From JACKJK01 sp046159835 (GTDB lineage: Bacteria > Pseudomonadota > Alphaproteobacteria > Rhizobiales > Tepidamorphaceae): 64,000 nucleotides of DNA. The notes below the pieces were generated by a model. It worked only from the letters and a program-made list of their open reading frames with translations. It was not told the DNA's origin and made no database searches. Each line of letters starts with the position of its first letter. The first letter of the stretch is position 1. Positions 25,920 through 37,931 of this stretch are shown one piece after another. The stretch covers positions 86,337 to 150,336 of the forward strand of contig NZ_JBJXCY010000003.1 of NCBI RefSeq assembly GCF_046159835.1, in the 5' to 3' direction. Made by a program: the position numbers and the translations under genes.

Positions 25920-27380
25920 GTGAAGCATGGCAACTCAGCCGGAGGGGGCTCCGGCAGTTCTGGCACCGATTACGCGGCGGCGTGGGACCGTATCCTGAAG
26001 CGGCTCATCGCGGAGTTCGGTCACAACGTTTTCCAGAGCTGGTTTGCCCGGTTGAAGTTCGACGGGATCGATAACGACAGCGCCATCCTCTCGGTGCCGA
26101 CGCCGTTCCTGCGCAGCTGGATCCGCGATAACTACCAGACCCGCATCTCCGCCATGTGGCAGGAAGAGCGCGCGGAAGTGACCGGCATCGACCTGCGGCT
26201 TCGCCGTCCCGGCCAGGCCGCCGCGCAGGCAGAAGCCGTGCAGGAGGCCAAGCAGGCTGCGAAATCGCGCGCCGAGGCCATTGCCACCGAGGGCCGCAAC
26301 CGCTCCAGTTCCAGTGACGGCATTCCGCTCGACCCGCGCCTGACCTTCGACAGCTTCGTTGCCGCGCCGACTAATACGCTGGCGCGCGCCGCGGCAAACG
26401 AGATCGCCAATGCCGCCGACGGTGTTGCGCCGCGCTACAACCCGCTTTTCATCCATGGCGGCGTGGGGCGCGGCAAGACCCACCTGCTGCACGCCATCGC
26501 CTGGGAAGTGCGCAACAAGGCCCCGCATCGCAAGGTGCGCCTGCTGTCGACCGACATGTTCATGCTGAAGTTCGTGTCGGCGGCGCGCGAGAACGACACG
26601 GTCGCCTTCAAGACCATGCTGCGCACCGGCGACCTGCTGCTGATCGACGATCTGCAGTTCCTCCAGGGCAAGAGCACGCACAAGGAATTCGGCTACACGA
26701 TCAACGCGTTGGTCGAAAGCGGCAAGCAGATCGTCGTGGTGGCCGACCGTCCGCCCGCACGCCTCGAAGGCTTCGATGAGCGCATCAAGTCGCGGCTCGC
26801 CGGTGGCCTTGCGCTGGAAGTCGGCGCGCCGGATGCCGTGCTGCGCCGTGACATCCTCGACAAGCGGCTGGAAGCGGTTGCGCGGGACAACCCCTCGCTC
26901 GATCTCGATGAGGACGTGGTCGCCTTCATCGCCCGCAACCTGTCGAGCAATGGCCGCGACATCGAGGGCGCGCTCAACCGGCTGTGCCACAATGCGATGC
27001 ATTGCAGCGACAAGATGACGGTGGAAAAGGCCGAGATGCTGATGCGCGACCTGATGGTCGCGCGCGAAAGCCGGCCGGTGAAGATCGAGTGGATCCAGAA
27101 GATCGTCAGCCAGGTCTACAAGATCAGCCGGCAGGACCTCGTCTCCGAGCGCCGCACGCAGGCCGTGGTGCGTCCACGCCAGATCGCGATGTATCTCTGC
27201 AAGACCATGACGCCGCGCTCGCTGCCCGATATCGGCAAGCGCTTCGGCAACCGGGATCACACAACAGTGCTGCACGCGATCCGCAAGATCGAGGGCCTGA
27301 TTTCCAAGGACGAGATGATGCGCCGTGAGATCGAATCACTGCGCCGCCGCATCGAGGACGAGGCCGACCGGGACGAATAG
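25920..27380 (+). CDS. dnaA: Chromosomal replication initiator DnaA (GTG start)
   Basis: DnaA binds origin boxes and opens the duplex in its ATP form. Domains: I (about 18-95, DnaB/DiaA contact), variable linker II (about 96-135), AAA+ domain III, and DNA-binding domain IV with the signature GNRDHTTVLHA. Walker A reads GGVGRGKT (180-187), where Leu usually replaces the Arg at 184. Walker B is LLLIDDLQF (about 239-247). The GTG at 25920 is chosen because AGGAGG (25907-25912) lies seven bases upstream; an ATG at 25836 overlapping the rhodanese stop would add 28 residues. The length is 486 residues. Next come dnaN, recF, gyrB. Confidence 0.97.
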   Translation: MKHGNSAGGGSGSSGTDYAAAWDRILKRLIAEFGHNVFQSWFARLKFDGIDNDSAILSVPTPFLRSWIRDNYQTRISAMWQEERAEVTGIDLRLRRPGQAAAQAEAVQEAKQAAKSRAEAIATEGRNRSSSSDGIPLDPRLTFDSFVAAPTNTLARAAANEIANAADGVAPRYNPLFIHGGVGRGKTHLLHAIAWEVRNKAPHRKVRLLSTDMFMLKFVSAARENDTVAFKTMLRTGDLLLIDDLQFLQGKSTHKEFGYTINALVESGKQIVVVADRPPARLEGFDERIKSRLAGGLALEVGAPDAVLRRDILDKRLEAVARDNPSLDLDEDVVAFIARNLSSNGRDIEGALNRLCHNAMHCSDKMTVEKAEMLMRDLMVARESRPVKIEWIQKIVSQVYKISRQDLVSERRTQAVVRPRQIAMYLCKTMTPRSLPDIGKRFGNRDHTTVLHAIRKIEGLISKDEMMRREIESLRRRIEDEADRDE

Positions 27381-27633
27381 GCGGCCCGTTTCACCCCCTT
27401 CAGCTCCACTTGCAGGCTTCGCGGCACGTTTTCGCCACTTCCCGGCGCTTGGCGGGGCTTGCAACCGCGGACGCGAGCGGGCAAATTCTGCGTCCCCTCG
27501 CGCGATGCACGCGCAATGCGCCACACCCGCCACTGACGTTGCGGCATGGCGCGTTCAAGAGGTCTTTCCCGCCCGGGAACCGGGCCGGCGATCTGCCCGG
27601 CCCGCTCAGGCATCCAGCGTTGCGGAGACAGCC

Positions 27634-28755
27634 ATGCGCGTCACCCTCGAAAGAGCGGCCCTCGTGAAGGGCCTGACCCACGTGCACCGCGTCGTGGAGC
27701 GGCGCAACACGATCCCGATCCTGTCCAACGTGCTGCTGAAGGCCGAGAACGGCGAGCTGCGCCTGCGCGCCACCGACCTCGACCTGGAAGTGACCGAATC
27801 CGTGGCAGCCCAGGTCGAGCAGCCCGGCGCGACGACGGTTCCCGCCCACACGCTCTACGACATCGTGCGCAAGCTGCCGGACGGCGCGCAGGTTTCGCTG
27901 ACCAGCGGCGACGACGCCACCTCGGTCCAGCTTGAAGCCGGGCGCGCGCGCTTCACGCTGCAGGCGCTGCCCGAGGCCGATTTCCCGGACCTCACCGCCG
28001 GCGACATGGACAACCGCTTCTCGCTGGAAGCCGGTGCCTTCAAGCGGCTGATCGCCAAGACGCAGTTTGCCATTTCGACCGAAGAGACCCGCTACTATCT
28101 CAACGGCATCTTCCTGCACTGCACGGACGGCGATGACGGCGACAAGGTGCTGCGCGCGGTCGCGACCGACGGCCACCGGCTGGCGCGCGTCGACATCACC
28201 GCGCCCGACGGCGCCGACGGCATGCCCGGCGTCATCGTGCCGCGCAAGGCGGTCGCGGAGATCGATCGGCTGATCGAGGCGTCCGACGCCGAGCTGACCA
28301 TCGAGCTCTCCGACAACAAGATCCGCTTCACGATCGGCTCGGTGATCCTCACCTCCAAGCTGATCGACGGCACCTTCCCCGACTACAGCCGCGTCATTCC
28401 CAGCAGCCACGACAAGGTGCTGAATGTGGATACCCGCAGCTTCGAGAAGGCGGTCGACCTCGTGTCCACCGTCTCCACCGAGCGCGGGCGCGCCGTGAAG
28501 CTGTCGCTCGGCGACGGCCAGGTGGTGCTGACGGTGAACAATCCCGATTCCGGCACGGCGACGGAGGAAATCGCGGCGAATTACGACGGCGATTCCATCG
28601 ATATCGGCTTCAACGCCCGCTACCTGCTGGATATCGCCAACCAGCTGGAAGCCTCCGACGCGCGGTTCGAACTGTCCGATCCCGGCTCGCCGACGGTGGT
28701 GCGCGACGGTGACGATGCCTCCGCGCTCTACGTGCTGATGCCGATGCGGGTGTGA
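27634..28755 (+). CDS. dnaN: DNA polymerase III beta clamp
   Basis: The sliding clamp that tethers polymerase III to DNA. The 373-residue protein has three repeated clamp domains and starts MRVTLERAALVKGLTHVHRV. It contains RRNTIPILSNVLLKAENGEL early and ends YVLMPMRV, matching the conserved MPMR(L/V) terminus. The ATG at 27634 follows GGAG. The 253-base gap after dnaA contains a GGGCCGG/CCGGCCC hairpin (27582-27603) and probably the dnaN promoter. Its stop overlaps the recF start (GTGA). Confidence 0.98.
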   Translation: MRVTLERAALVKGLTHVHRVVERRNTIPILSNVLLKAENGELRLRATDLDLEVTESVAAQVEQPGATTVPAHTLYDIVRKLPDGAQVSLTSGDDATSVQLEAGRARFTLQALPEADFPDLTAGDMDNRFSLEAGAFKRLIAKTQFAISTEETRYYLNGIFLHCTDGDDGDKVLRAVATDGHRLARVDITAPDGADGMPGVIVPRKAVAEIDRLIEASDAELTIELSDNKIRFTIGSVILTSKLIDGTFPDYSRVIPSSHDKVLNVDTRSFEKAVDLVSTVSTERGRAVKLSLGDGQVVLTVNNPDSGTATEEIAANYDGDSIDIGFNARYLLDIANQLEASDARFELSDPGSPTVVRDGDDASALYVLMPMRV

Positions 28756-29894
28756 GCGGACAGCCCATCGCCGTCACGCGGCTGAGCCTGACGGATTACC
28801 GCAACTACGCGCACCTGACGCTCGACACCGACGCGCGCCCGGTCGTTCTCACCGGGGCGAACGGAGCGGGCAAGACCAACCTCCTCGAAGCGGTGTCCCT
28901 GCTTGTGCCGGGACGCGGCCTGCGGCGCACGCAGTTCGGCCAGCTTGCGCGCGCAAACGGGTCCGGAGGATGGGCGGTCGCCGCAGACGTCGACGGGCTG
29001 AACGGCCCGGTGCGCATCGGCACCGGCATCGAGGCGGGTGCGGAGGCCACCACCACCCGCACCGTGCGCATCGAGCGCGAGCCACAGCCCGTCACCGCCC
29101 TTGCCGACCACGTGACATGCCTGTGGCTGACGCCGGCCATGGACGGGCTCTTCACCGGCCCTGCGGGCGACCGGCGTCGCTTCCTCGACCGGCTGACGGT
29201 CGCGCTGCACGGCGCGCACGCCGCCCAGACCTCGCGCTTTGAACGCCTCATGCGCCAGCGCAACCGCCTGCTTGCCGACATGAACCCCGATCCGCGCTGG
29301 CTCGATGCCATCGAGGGGGAGCTTGCTGAATCCGGCATCGCGATTGCCGCCGCACGGTCCGAGACGGTGGGGCTGCTGGCAGAGGCTGCGGAAGCGACAC
29401 GCGGCGACGACATGTTCCCGGCTTTCGGCATCGCCATCGAGGGCGAGATCGAAGCCGACCTCGGCTCGCTGTCGGCGACGCAGGCGGAGGACGCCTACCG
29501 GGCGCGGCTTGGCGCGATGCGCGGGCAGGATGCAGCGGCAGGGCGCACGCTGTCCGGCCCGCATCGCAGCGACCTTGGCGTCACCCACGCGCCCAAGGGC
29601 ATCGCGGCGGCGCTGGCTTCCACCGGCGAACAGAAGGCGCTGCTGATCGGGCTGACCCTGGCGCACGCGCGGATCGTGACGCAAAGGTCGCCGGGCAAGC
29701 GGCCACCGTTGTTGCTTTTGGACGAAATTGCAGCCCATCTCGACGATTTGCGGCGCGAAGCCCTTTATGACCGGCTGAATTCCCTGCAATGCCAGGCCTG
29801 GATGACCGGCACGGATCGGGCGCTTTTTGCTGCGATTGAAGCCGATGCGCAGACATTCGAGGTGGCGTCCGGCACGGTTTCGCCCTGGGGGTGA
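28752..29894 (+). CDS. recF: DNA replication and repair protein RecF
   Basis: RecF is an SMC-like ATPase that helps load RecA at gaps. The 380-residue protein has Walker A GANGAGKT (35-42) in the stretch VVLTGANGAGKTNLLEAVSLL, a signature region SGPHRSDLGV, and the Walker B LLLLDEIAAHLDDLRR. The GTG start at 28752 overlaps the dnaN stop by four bases. It is the third gene of the dnaA-dnaN-recF-gyrB cluster. Confidence 0.96.
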   Translation: MSGQPIAVTRLSLTDYRNYAHLTLDTDARPVVLTGANGAGKTNLLEAVSLLVPGRGLRRTQFGQLARANGSGGWAVAADVDGLNGPVRIGTGIEAGAEATTTRTVRIEREPQPVTALADHVTCLWLTPAMDGLFTGPAGDRRRFLDRLTVALHGAHAAQTSRFERLMRQRNRLLADMNPDPRWLDAIEGELAESGIAIAAARSETVGLLAEAAEATRGDDMFPAFGIAIEGEIEADLGSLSATQAEDAYRARLGAMRGQDAAAGRTLSGPHRSDLGVTHAPKGIAAALASTGEQKALLIGLTLAHARIVTQRSPGKRPPLLLLDEIAAHLDDLRREALYDRLNSLQCQAWMTGTDRALFAAIEADAQTFEVASGTVSPWG

Positions 29895-29944
29895 ACGGCT
29901 CGTTCACGCTCGCGCCCGGAAGGCGCGCAAACGGCCCGGAAAGC

Positions 29945-29975
29945 TTGCCAAAATATGGCCCAAAGATGCTATTAT
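29945..29975 (+). promoter_or_regulatory. Candidate gyrB promoter
   Basis: TTGCCA (29945-29950) and TATTAT (29970-29975) are separated by 19 bases, slightly long, in the 210-base gap before gyrB. The -10 is AT-rich against a GC-rich background. Confidence 0.45.
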
Positions 29976-30104
29976 CTGTTTGATTCTTCTTGCAGGTTTT
30001 GGCGTCGGAAGGGTTCGCCCGCTCGCCGCCGCCCGCAATGCCTCGCACCGGGCCTGACGACCGCGCGCAATCCGCCTCCCGCTGCCCAGAGACGATAGGT
30101 CCCA

Positions 30105-32526
<2,422 letters not shown>

Positions 32527-32534
<8 letters not shown>

Positions 32535-33246
32535 TCCAGCCGACATCCTGCTGTTCGATGTCTTCGGCACCGTCGTCGACTGGCGCGGCTCCATCGCACG
32601 GCAGGCATCGCGGCGCTTCGGCGGCACGCCGGACAACTGGACAGGTTTTTCGGACGCATGGCGCGCCCGCTACCAGCCCGCCATGGAGCAAGTGCGGGCC
32701 GGCACTCGCGGCTACGTGCGCCTCGACGTGCTGCACCGTGAAAACCTCGATGCGATCCTTGCCGATTTCGATTTGTCTCATCTGGGCGAGGCCGAGCGCG
32801 CGGAGGTGAACCTGTTCTGGCACCGGCTGGACGGTTGGCCGGATGCTGCAAACGGGCTGGCCGCGCTTCGCGAGCACGCCCTCGTCTGCGCCCATTCCAA
32901 CGGCAACGTGCGGCTGATCGCCGACATGGCCCGCCATGCAGGCCTGCACTGGGACGCGATCCTCGGGGCGGAGGTCTGCGGCCACTACAAGCCAGTGCCG
33001 CAATCCTACCTCAATGCCTGCGAGATCATGGGCGTGGAGCCGGCGCGCGCCATGATGGTCGCGGCCCACAACGATGACCTGGAAGCTGCGCGCGCCTGCG
33101 GCCTAAAGACCGCATTCGTGCTGCGCGCCAACGAACATGGCCAGGGGCAGACAACCGACCTTGAGCCGGCGCAGGACTGGGAGTTCGTCGCCAGCGATTT
33201 CTATGACCTCGCGCGGCAGTTCGGGTCTTCGCGCCACACCGTTTGA
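32527..33246 (+). CDS. Haloacid dehalogenase, type II (HAD superfamily)
   Basis: A 239-residue HAD hydrolase. The nucleophile motif is LLFDVFGTVVDW with Asp11; the second motif is HSNGN (Ser in AHSNGNVRL) and the third includes the Lys of GHYKPVPQSY and Asp in AAHNDDLEAA. The pattern matches L-2-haloacid dehalogenases, which release halide by forming an ester on the Asp. The actual substrate is unknown. It overlaps the end of gyrB, an unusual coupling. Confidence 0.88.
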
Positions 33247-33446
33247 AAAAATTTATTCCAAACGGCGGTTAGCTTTAACCCGCCCTTAAATCGCCGCCAT
33301 TAGCGTCACAACTCGCGGGCGCCTGGCGCGCCGGTAATCCGCCGCCGGGTGTTCCGGCATCGGATTTCCGTCTCAAGCCAAGGCCGATGACCGGACCGGA
33401 TCAGGTATCGCGTACCGGTTGGTTGTCAGTGCCTCTCCTGTTGCCG

Positions 33447-33469
33447 GGGTGCCAAAGTGTGGCATACCC
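33447..33469. promoter_or_regulatory. Imperfect palindrome upstream of the PBP gene
   Basis: GGGTGCCA (33447-33454) pairs with TGGCA (33460-33464) and ACCC (33466-33469), with one bulged base. It lies about 35 bases before the PBP start and could be an operator or a leader hairpin. Confidence 0.25.
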
Positions 33470-33503
33470 GACCCGGGCACACGAACCCGCAAGAGCACAC
33501 AGT

Positions 33504-35735
33504 ATGAATTCCGATTTCCGTCTCTACCCTGAAGATCGCGTCAGCGTGTCAGACGAGCCGCGCCGCAAGCGCAAGCCGGCCGACGGCAAGCCGCGTCCCC
33601 CGCAAGGCGGCGGTGGCGGCGGCGGCAACAACCGCGGCAACGGCGGCAATGGCGGGCGCGGCCCCGGGCCGCAGCGCCGTGGCAGCGGTGGCGGACGTGG
33701 AAACGGAGGCGGCCAGCGCCGCAGGCGCCAGAAGCGGCGCGGCGGGTGGTGGCTGTTCGGCAAGCTGGTCCAGCTGTCGCTGACGCTTGCCTTCCTTGGT
33801 GGCCTCGCGATTGCCGGCGTGCTCGGCTACTACGCGACCACGCTGCCGAGCCCCAGCGAACTGGCGATCCCCGAGCGCCCGGCCAACGTCAAGATCATCG
33901 CCATGGACGGCACGCTCATCGGCAACCGCGGGCCGACGGGCGGCGAGGCCGTGCGCCTGTTCGAATTGCCCAACTACCTGCCGCAGGCGGTGATGGCGAT
34001 CGAGGACCGGCGCTTCTACGAGCATTTCGGCATCGACCCGCTGGGCCTTGCCCGCGCGATGGCGGTCAACTTCCGGGCCGGCGGCGTCGTGCAGGGCGGC
34101 TCGACGCTGACGCAGCAGCTGGCCAAGAACCTGTTCCTGGAACACGAGCGCACCATGGAGCGCAAGATCCAGGAACTGCTGCTCGCCTTCTGGCTGGAGT
34201 GGACCTATTCCAAGGACGAGATCATGGAAATGTATCTCAACCGGGTCTATCTGGGCGAAGGCGCGACCGGCGTGGAAGCCGCCGCACAGACCTACTATTC
34301 CAAGCCCGCAAGCGACGTGACGCTGGCCGAGGCCGCGACTATCGCGGGTCTCCTCAAGGCCCCGTCCCGCTACGCGCCGACCAACAATCCCGAACGCGCC
34401 AATGCGCGCATGCGCACCGTCCTGCTGGCCATGCAGGCCGCGGGCTACGTGAGCGAGAACGACGTCAAGAACGCGCTGATCCAGACCGCCGAGGTCAAGG
34501 GCGCGGGCCGCCACGCACCGGGCAACTATGTCGCCGACTGGGTGATGGAAGAGACCACCCGCCTGCTGGGCGAGGTGAAGCACGACATCATCGTGGAAAC
34601 CACCGTCAATCCGCGCCTGCAGAAGCTCGCCGAAAAGGCGCTGACGCACATCCTAGACACCGAGGGCGCAGACCGTGGCGCGCAGCAGGGCGCGCTGATG
34701 ACCATCGACACGTCGGGCGCGGTGCGCGCGATGCTCGGTGGGCGCGACTACGCCATCAGCCAGTTCAACCGCGCCATCAAGGCGAAGCGCCAGCCGGGTT
34801 CGGCCTTCAAGCCGTTCGTCTACGCGACCGCCATGGAATACGGCATGTCGCCGGACACGCTGCGGGCGGATTCTCCCGTCCAGTACGGTGACTGGGCGCC
34901 GAAGAATTACGACGGCAAGTATCGCGGGCCGATGACGCTGGCCGATGCGCTGTCGAAGTCGATCAACACGGTGTCGGTGAAACTGACCGACGAGGTCGGC
35001 CCCAAGGCGATCATCCAGACCGCACAGCGCATGGGCATCGATTCAGAGATGCAGCCCAACCTGTCGCTGGCGCTGGGTACTTCGGAAGTCAGCCTCTACG
35101 AGCTGACCCGCGCCTACGTGCCGCTCGCCAATGGCGGCTTCGAGGTTCTGCCGCACATCATCACCCGAATCCGCGACGTGAACGGCAAGGTGCTGTTTGA
35201 ACGCGACGTGCCGCCGCTCGGCCAGGTGCTTTCGGAGCAGACCGTCGGCGCGATGAACTACATGATGCAGATGACCGTCTCCGACGGCACCGCGCGCCGC
35301 GCAATCCTGCCGGACGGGCGTCCCGCCGCCGGCAAGACCGGTACGACGCAGGATTTCCGCGACGCATGGTTCGTCGGCTACACGGCCGACCTCGTCACCG
35401 GCGTGTGGATCGGCAATGACGATCGCACCCCGATGAAGAAGGTGACCGGCGGCAACCTTCCGGCGATGGTCTGGAACGAGTTCATGGCCGGTGCCCACGA
35501 AGGCTTCCCCGTCGCCATGCTGCCGGGCGAATACATTCCGAGCGAAGGCACGGCGCTGGCCGTCGACGAGAGCCTGCCGTGGCTCGAGCCGGGGCAACAG
35601 GCACCGGGCGCGCGCGCCAACGACGATGCGGCCATCGTGATCGACGGCCAGGAGCGCCAGCAGGTTCGGCGCAACGGCGGTGGCAATGGTGGCGGCGTGA
35701 TCGGCGGTATCTTCCGCTCAATCTTCGGCGGCTGA
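33504..35735 (+). CDS. Bifunctional class A penicillin-binding protein (PBP1A-like)
   Basis: Polymerises and cross-links peptidoglycan. The product is 743 residues from the ATG at 33504. The N-terminus is a cytoplasmic low-complexity tail (residues 34-70 mostly Gly, Asn, Arg) and a basic stretch, then one membrane anchor (about 84-110). The GT51 transglycosylase domain has Glu167 in AIEDRRFYEHFG. The transpeptidase domain has Ser433 in PGSAFKP, SIN and KTGTTQD motifs. The glycine-rich cytoplasmic tail is long and unlike the ordered parts. A frame from 33387 adds an unrelated leader and is rejected. Confidence 0.95.
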   Translation: MNSDFRLYPEDRVSVSDEPRRKRKPADGKPRPPQGGGGGGGNNRGNGGNGGRGPGPQRRGSGGGRGNGGGQRRRRQKRRGGWWLFGKLVQLSLTLAFLGGLAIAGVLGYYATTLPSPSELAIPERPANVKIIAMDGTLIGNRGPTGGEAVRLFELPNYLPQAVMAIEDRRFYEHFGIDPLGLARAMAVNFRAGGVVQGGSTLTQQLAKNLFLEHERTMERKIQELLLAFWLEWTYSKDEIMEMYLNRVYLGEGATGVEAAAQTYYSKPASDVTLAEAATIAGLLKAPSRYAPTNNPERANARMRTVLLAMQAAGYVSENDVKNALIQTAEVKGAGRHAPGNYVADWVMEETTRLLGEVKHDIIVETTVNPRLQKLAEKALTHILDTEGADRGAQQGALMTIDTSGAVRAMLGGRDYAISQFNRAIKAKRQPGSAFKPFVYATAMEYGMSPDTLRADSPVQYGDWAPKNYDGKYRGPMTLADALSKSINTVSVKLTDEVGPKAIIQTAQRMGIDSEMQPNLSLALGTSEVSLYELTRAYVPLANGGFEVLPHIITRIRDVNGKVLFERDVPPLGQVLSEQTVGAMNYMMQMTVSDGTARRAILPDGRPAAGKTGTTQDFRDAWFVGYTADLVTGVWIGNDDRTPMKKVTGGNLPAMVWNEFMAGAHEGFPVAMLPGEYIPSEGTALAVDESLPWLEPGQQAPGARANDDAAIVIDGQERQQVRRNGGGNGGGVIGGIFRSIFGG

Positions 35736-35745
35736 TCATCAGGCG

Positions 35746-35762
35746 GGGCCGGTTGCCGGCCC
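35746..35762. terminator. Hairpin between convergent PBP and MFS genes
   Basis: GGGCCGG (35746-35752) pairs with CCGGCCC (35756-35762) around TTG. A T run (ctttttc, near 35775) follows after a gap on the plus strand. It probably helps end the PBP transcript. Confidence 0.45.
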
Positions 35763-35799
35763 TGCCTTCAATGCTTTTTCCCTCGATCCGAAATAACGC

Positions 35800-37008
35800 T
35801 CAGCGCGGCAGGACGCCTGCGCGCATCCGCCGGCTGGCCAGGTGCGCGGCGAAGGCCGTGCTGCCCATGACGGCGAGCGCGATGGTCAGCGCGCGCGCAT
35901 CCGACGACAGGTTCGCCGACACCACGATGCCGATGATGGCGGCCACGCTCATCTGGGTGAAGCCGACGAGCGAAGACGCCGTGCCTGCGCGCTCCGGGAA
36001 GGGCGTCATGGCACCGGCCAGCGCCTGCGGTAGAACCAGCCCGACGCCGGCAAAGTAGATCGCCGAGGGCACCAGCAACCGCCAGGCCTGCGTACCTGGC
36101 GCCGCCGTTTCAGTTAGCGCCACCGCCAGCAGCCCGCCGGTGAGCAAGGTCAGCGCGCCGAGCGCAATCGTGCCGTCGATGCCGCGCTGGCGCGTGATGC
36201 GCCGACCGGCGAGCGTGCCAGCCATGTAGCCGAGCACCGGACAGGCGAACGCGATGCCGAACGTCATCGGGCTGAGGCCGTAGACCTGCTGCAGCACGAA
36301 GGACGACGCCGACAGGAAGCTGAACAGCCCGCCATAGGCGCAGCAGGCGAAGACCAGATAGACGCGGAAGAACGGGTTGCGGACCAAAGCTGCAAAATCC
36401 GCTGCGATGCTGCGCAGCGTCGCCGGTCGCACGAACTCGAATTTGAGCGTTTCGGGCATGGCGAAGTGGATGAAGGCCGCGCCCGCAAGGCCAAAGCCTG
36501 CCATGACCGCAAAGTTGGAGCGCCAGCCGAAAACCTCGTGCAGCAGCGCCCCGAGCGTGGGGGCGAAGAGCGGCACGATGCCGAGGATCGTTCCCATCAG
36601 GGCGAGTTCCTGGCCCGCGCGGTCGGCGTCGTACAGGTCCCGCACCACGGCGCGCGCGATGACGACACCGCCACCGGCACCCAACGCTTGCGCAAATCGG
36701 GCGACCACCAGCATCTCGACGCTGTGAGCCAGTGTGCAGGCGGCGCTGGCGACAGTGAAGGCCAGCAGAGAGAAGACCAGCACCTTGCGGCGGCCGAGCC
36801 TGTCGGACACCGGGCCATAGGCTATCTGGCAGAGTGCGAAGCCGACGAGAAAGCCGGACAGCGTGAGCTGGATCTGCGGGATGTCGGCATTTAGCTTCTG
36901 CGCCATCGCGGGCAGCGAGGGCAGGTACATGTCGGTCGCCAGCGGACCGAGCGCGGTCAGCAGGCCGAGGGTCACCGTCATGGCGATCGTGTCGGGCTTG
37001 AGCTTCAT
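35800..37008 (-). CDS. Bcr/CflA-family MFS drug efflux transporter
   Basis: A 402-residue major-facilitator transporter with about 12 membrane segments. It has the MFS motif A in GPVSDRLGRRKVL and the family N-terminus GPLATDMYLPSLPAMA of Bcr/CflA proteins, proton-driven exporters of drugs or small metabolites. The ATG at 37008 (MKLKPDTIAMTV) is chosen; a GTG at 37041 would add 11 residues. It is convergent with the PBP gene and follows the metallopeptidase gene on the same strand. Confidence 0.9.
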   Translation of the reverse strand: MKLKPDTIAMTVTLGLLTALGPLATDMYLPSLPAMAQKLNADIPQIQLTLSGFLVGFALCQIAYGPVSDRLGRRKVLVFSLLAFTVASAACTLAHSVEMLVVARFAQALGAGGGVVIARAVVRDLYDADRAGQELALMGTILGIVPLFAPTLGALLHEVFGWRSNFAVMAGFGLAGAAFIHFAMPETLKFEFVRPATLRSIAADFAALVRNPFFRVYLVFACCAYGGLFSFLSASSFVLQQVYGLSPMTFGIAFACPVLGYMAGTLAGRRITRQRGIDGTIALGALTLLTGGLLAVALTETAAPGTQAWRLLVPSAIYFAGVGLVLPQALAGAMTPFPERAGTASSLVGFTQMSVAAIIGIVVSANLSSDARALTIALAVMGSTAFAAHLASRRMRAGVLPR

Positions 37009-37068
37009 GGCGTGCTTGTGGAACAGGGCACGTGAACGCACAAGCGATCCCCGCGCATGGCGGGGATG

Positions 37069-37833
37069 TCAGTCATCGCGCCCGTAGCGGTGCAGGTCGC
37101 GACCGTGCTGCTTGAGCCAGGCTTCCGCCCGGTCGGTCTCGGGGAACAGCCGCTTCGTCAGCGCCCAGAAGCGCGAGGAATGGTTCATGTGCTCGAGATG
37201 CGCGACCTCGTGGGCCGCGACATAGTCCAGCACGAAGGGCGGCGCGAGAATGAGCCGCCACGAGAACGACAGCCCGCCCTTCGAGGAACATGATCCCCAG
37301 CGTGATGCCGTGTCCCGCACAGTGATGCGGCCGGGTTTCGCGTCGATCTTGCCCGCGTGATCGGCGACGCATTCGGCGAGGTCCTCGCGGGCCTGCTCCT
37401 TGAGCCAGTCCTTCAACCGGCGGGGCATGTGCTCGGCGCTGCCGGGCACTGAAAGCTCAGGCCCCTCTTCGCCTTGCCGCACCTCGACCACGCCGCGCGC
37501 CTTGCCGGTGGCCAGAATCGTGTGCTGTTCGCCGCGAAACGGGATGCTCTGCCCGTGCGAGAAGGGCACCGGTCCGGGGCGGCGCGAGAGCCTTCCCGCC
37601 AGCCAGCCTTCATGACTTTCGAGAAACCGGATCGCCTGGTCGTAATCGCCGGTGCGCGGCACCGTGAGGATCACTTCGCCGGTGGCGTTGGCGATCCGCA
37701 GCCCGTAGCGGGTGGCGCGCGCGGACCGGCGCACGGTCACGCGCACGTCCTCGCCGCGAACGGGCATCACGACATGCCCCTCCTCGAGGATCGCCTTTGC
37801 CGGCTGGCGCAGCTTTCTCAGCATTCGAATCAT
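37069..37833 (-). CDS. YgjP-like (DUF45) zinc metallopeptidase
   Basis: A 254-residue protein with the zinc-peptidase motif HEVAHLEHMNHSSRFW near the C-terminus (HExxH plus a later His), and the WGSCSSKGGLSFSWRLI segment diagnostic of the YgjP/DUF45 family. No signal or membrane segment is seen, so it is probably cytoplasmic; the substrate is unknown. The ATG at 37833 is preferred because AGGA lies 8-9 bases upstream; 37842 is an alternative. Confidence 0.85.
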   Translation of the reverse strand: MIRMLRKLRQPAKAILEEGHVVMPVRGEDVRVTVRRSARATRYGLRIANATGEVILTVPRTGDYDQAIRFLESHEGWLAGRLSRRPGPVPFSHGQSIPFRGEQHTILATGKARGVVEVRQGEEGPELSVPGSAEHMPRRLKDWLKEQAREDLAECVADHAGKIDAKPGRITVRDTASRWGSCSSKGGLSFSWRLILAPPFVLDYVAAHEVAHLEHMNHSSRFWALTKRLFPETDRAEAWLKQHGRDLHRYGRDD

Positions 37834-37872
37834 GGTCGCCATCCTGCCACCGGCCCATTCGCACGGCATGAC

Positions 37873-37907
37873 AAAAAGCCGCCGGCTCCTCAGGAAACCG
37901 GCGGCTT
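37873..37907 (-). terminator. Terminator of the DUF2852 gene
   Basis: On the minus strand, AAGCCGCCGG pairs with CCGGCGGCTT (10 bases, arms at 37898-37907 and 37876-37885), followed by TTT. It is a strong rho-independent terminator 25 bases after the gene's stop. Confidence 0.85.
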
Positions 37908-37931
37908 GAAGTCTCGGGATGAAACGGGCTG

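Noticed and set aside
33387..33503. Upstream start for the PBP with a lipobox-like LLPGC
   Set aside because: The N-terminal membrane anchor follows about 120 residues later, and the ATG at 33504 gives a normal type II topology.
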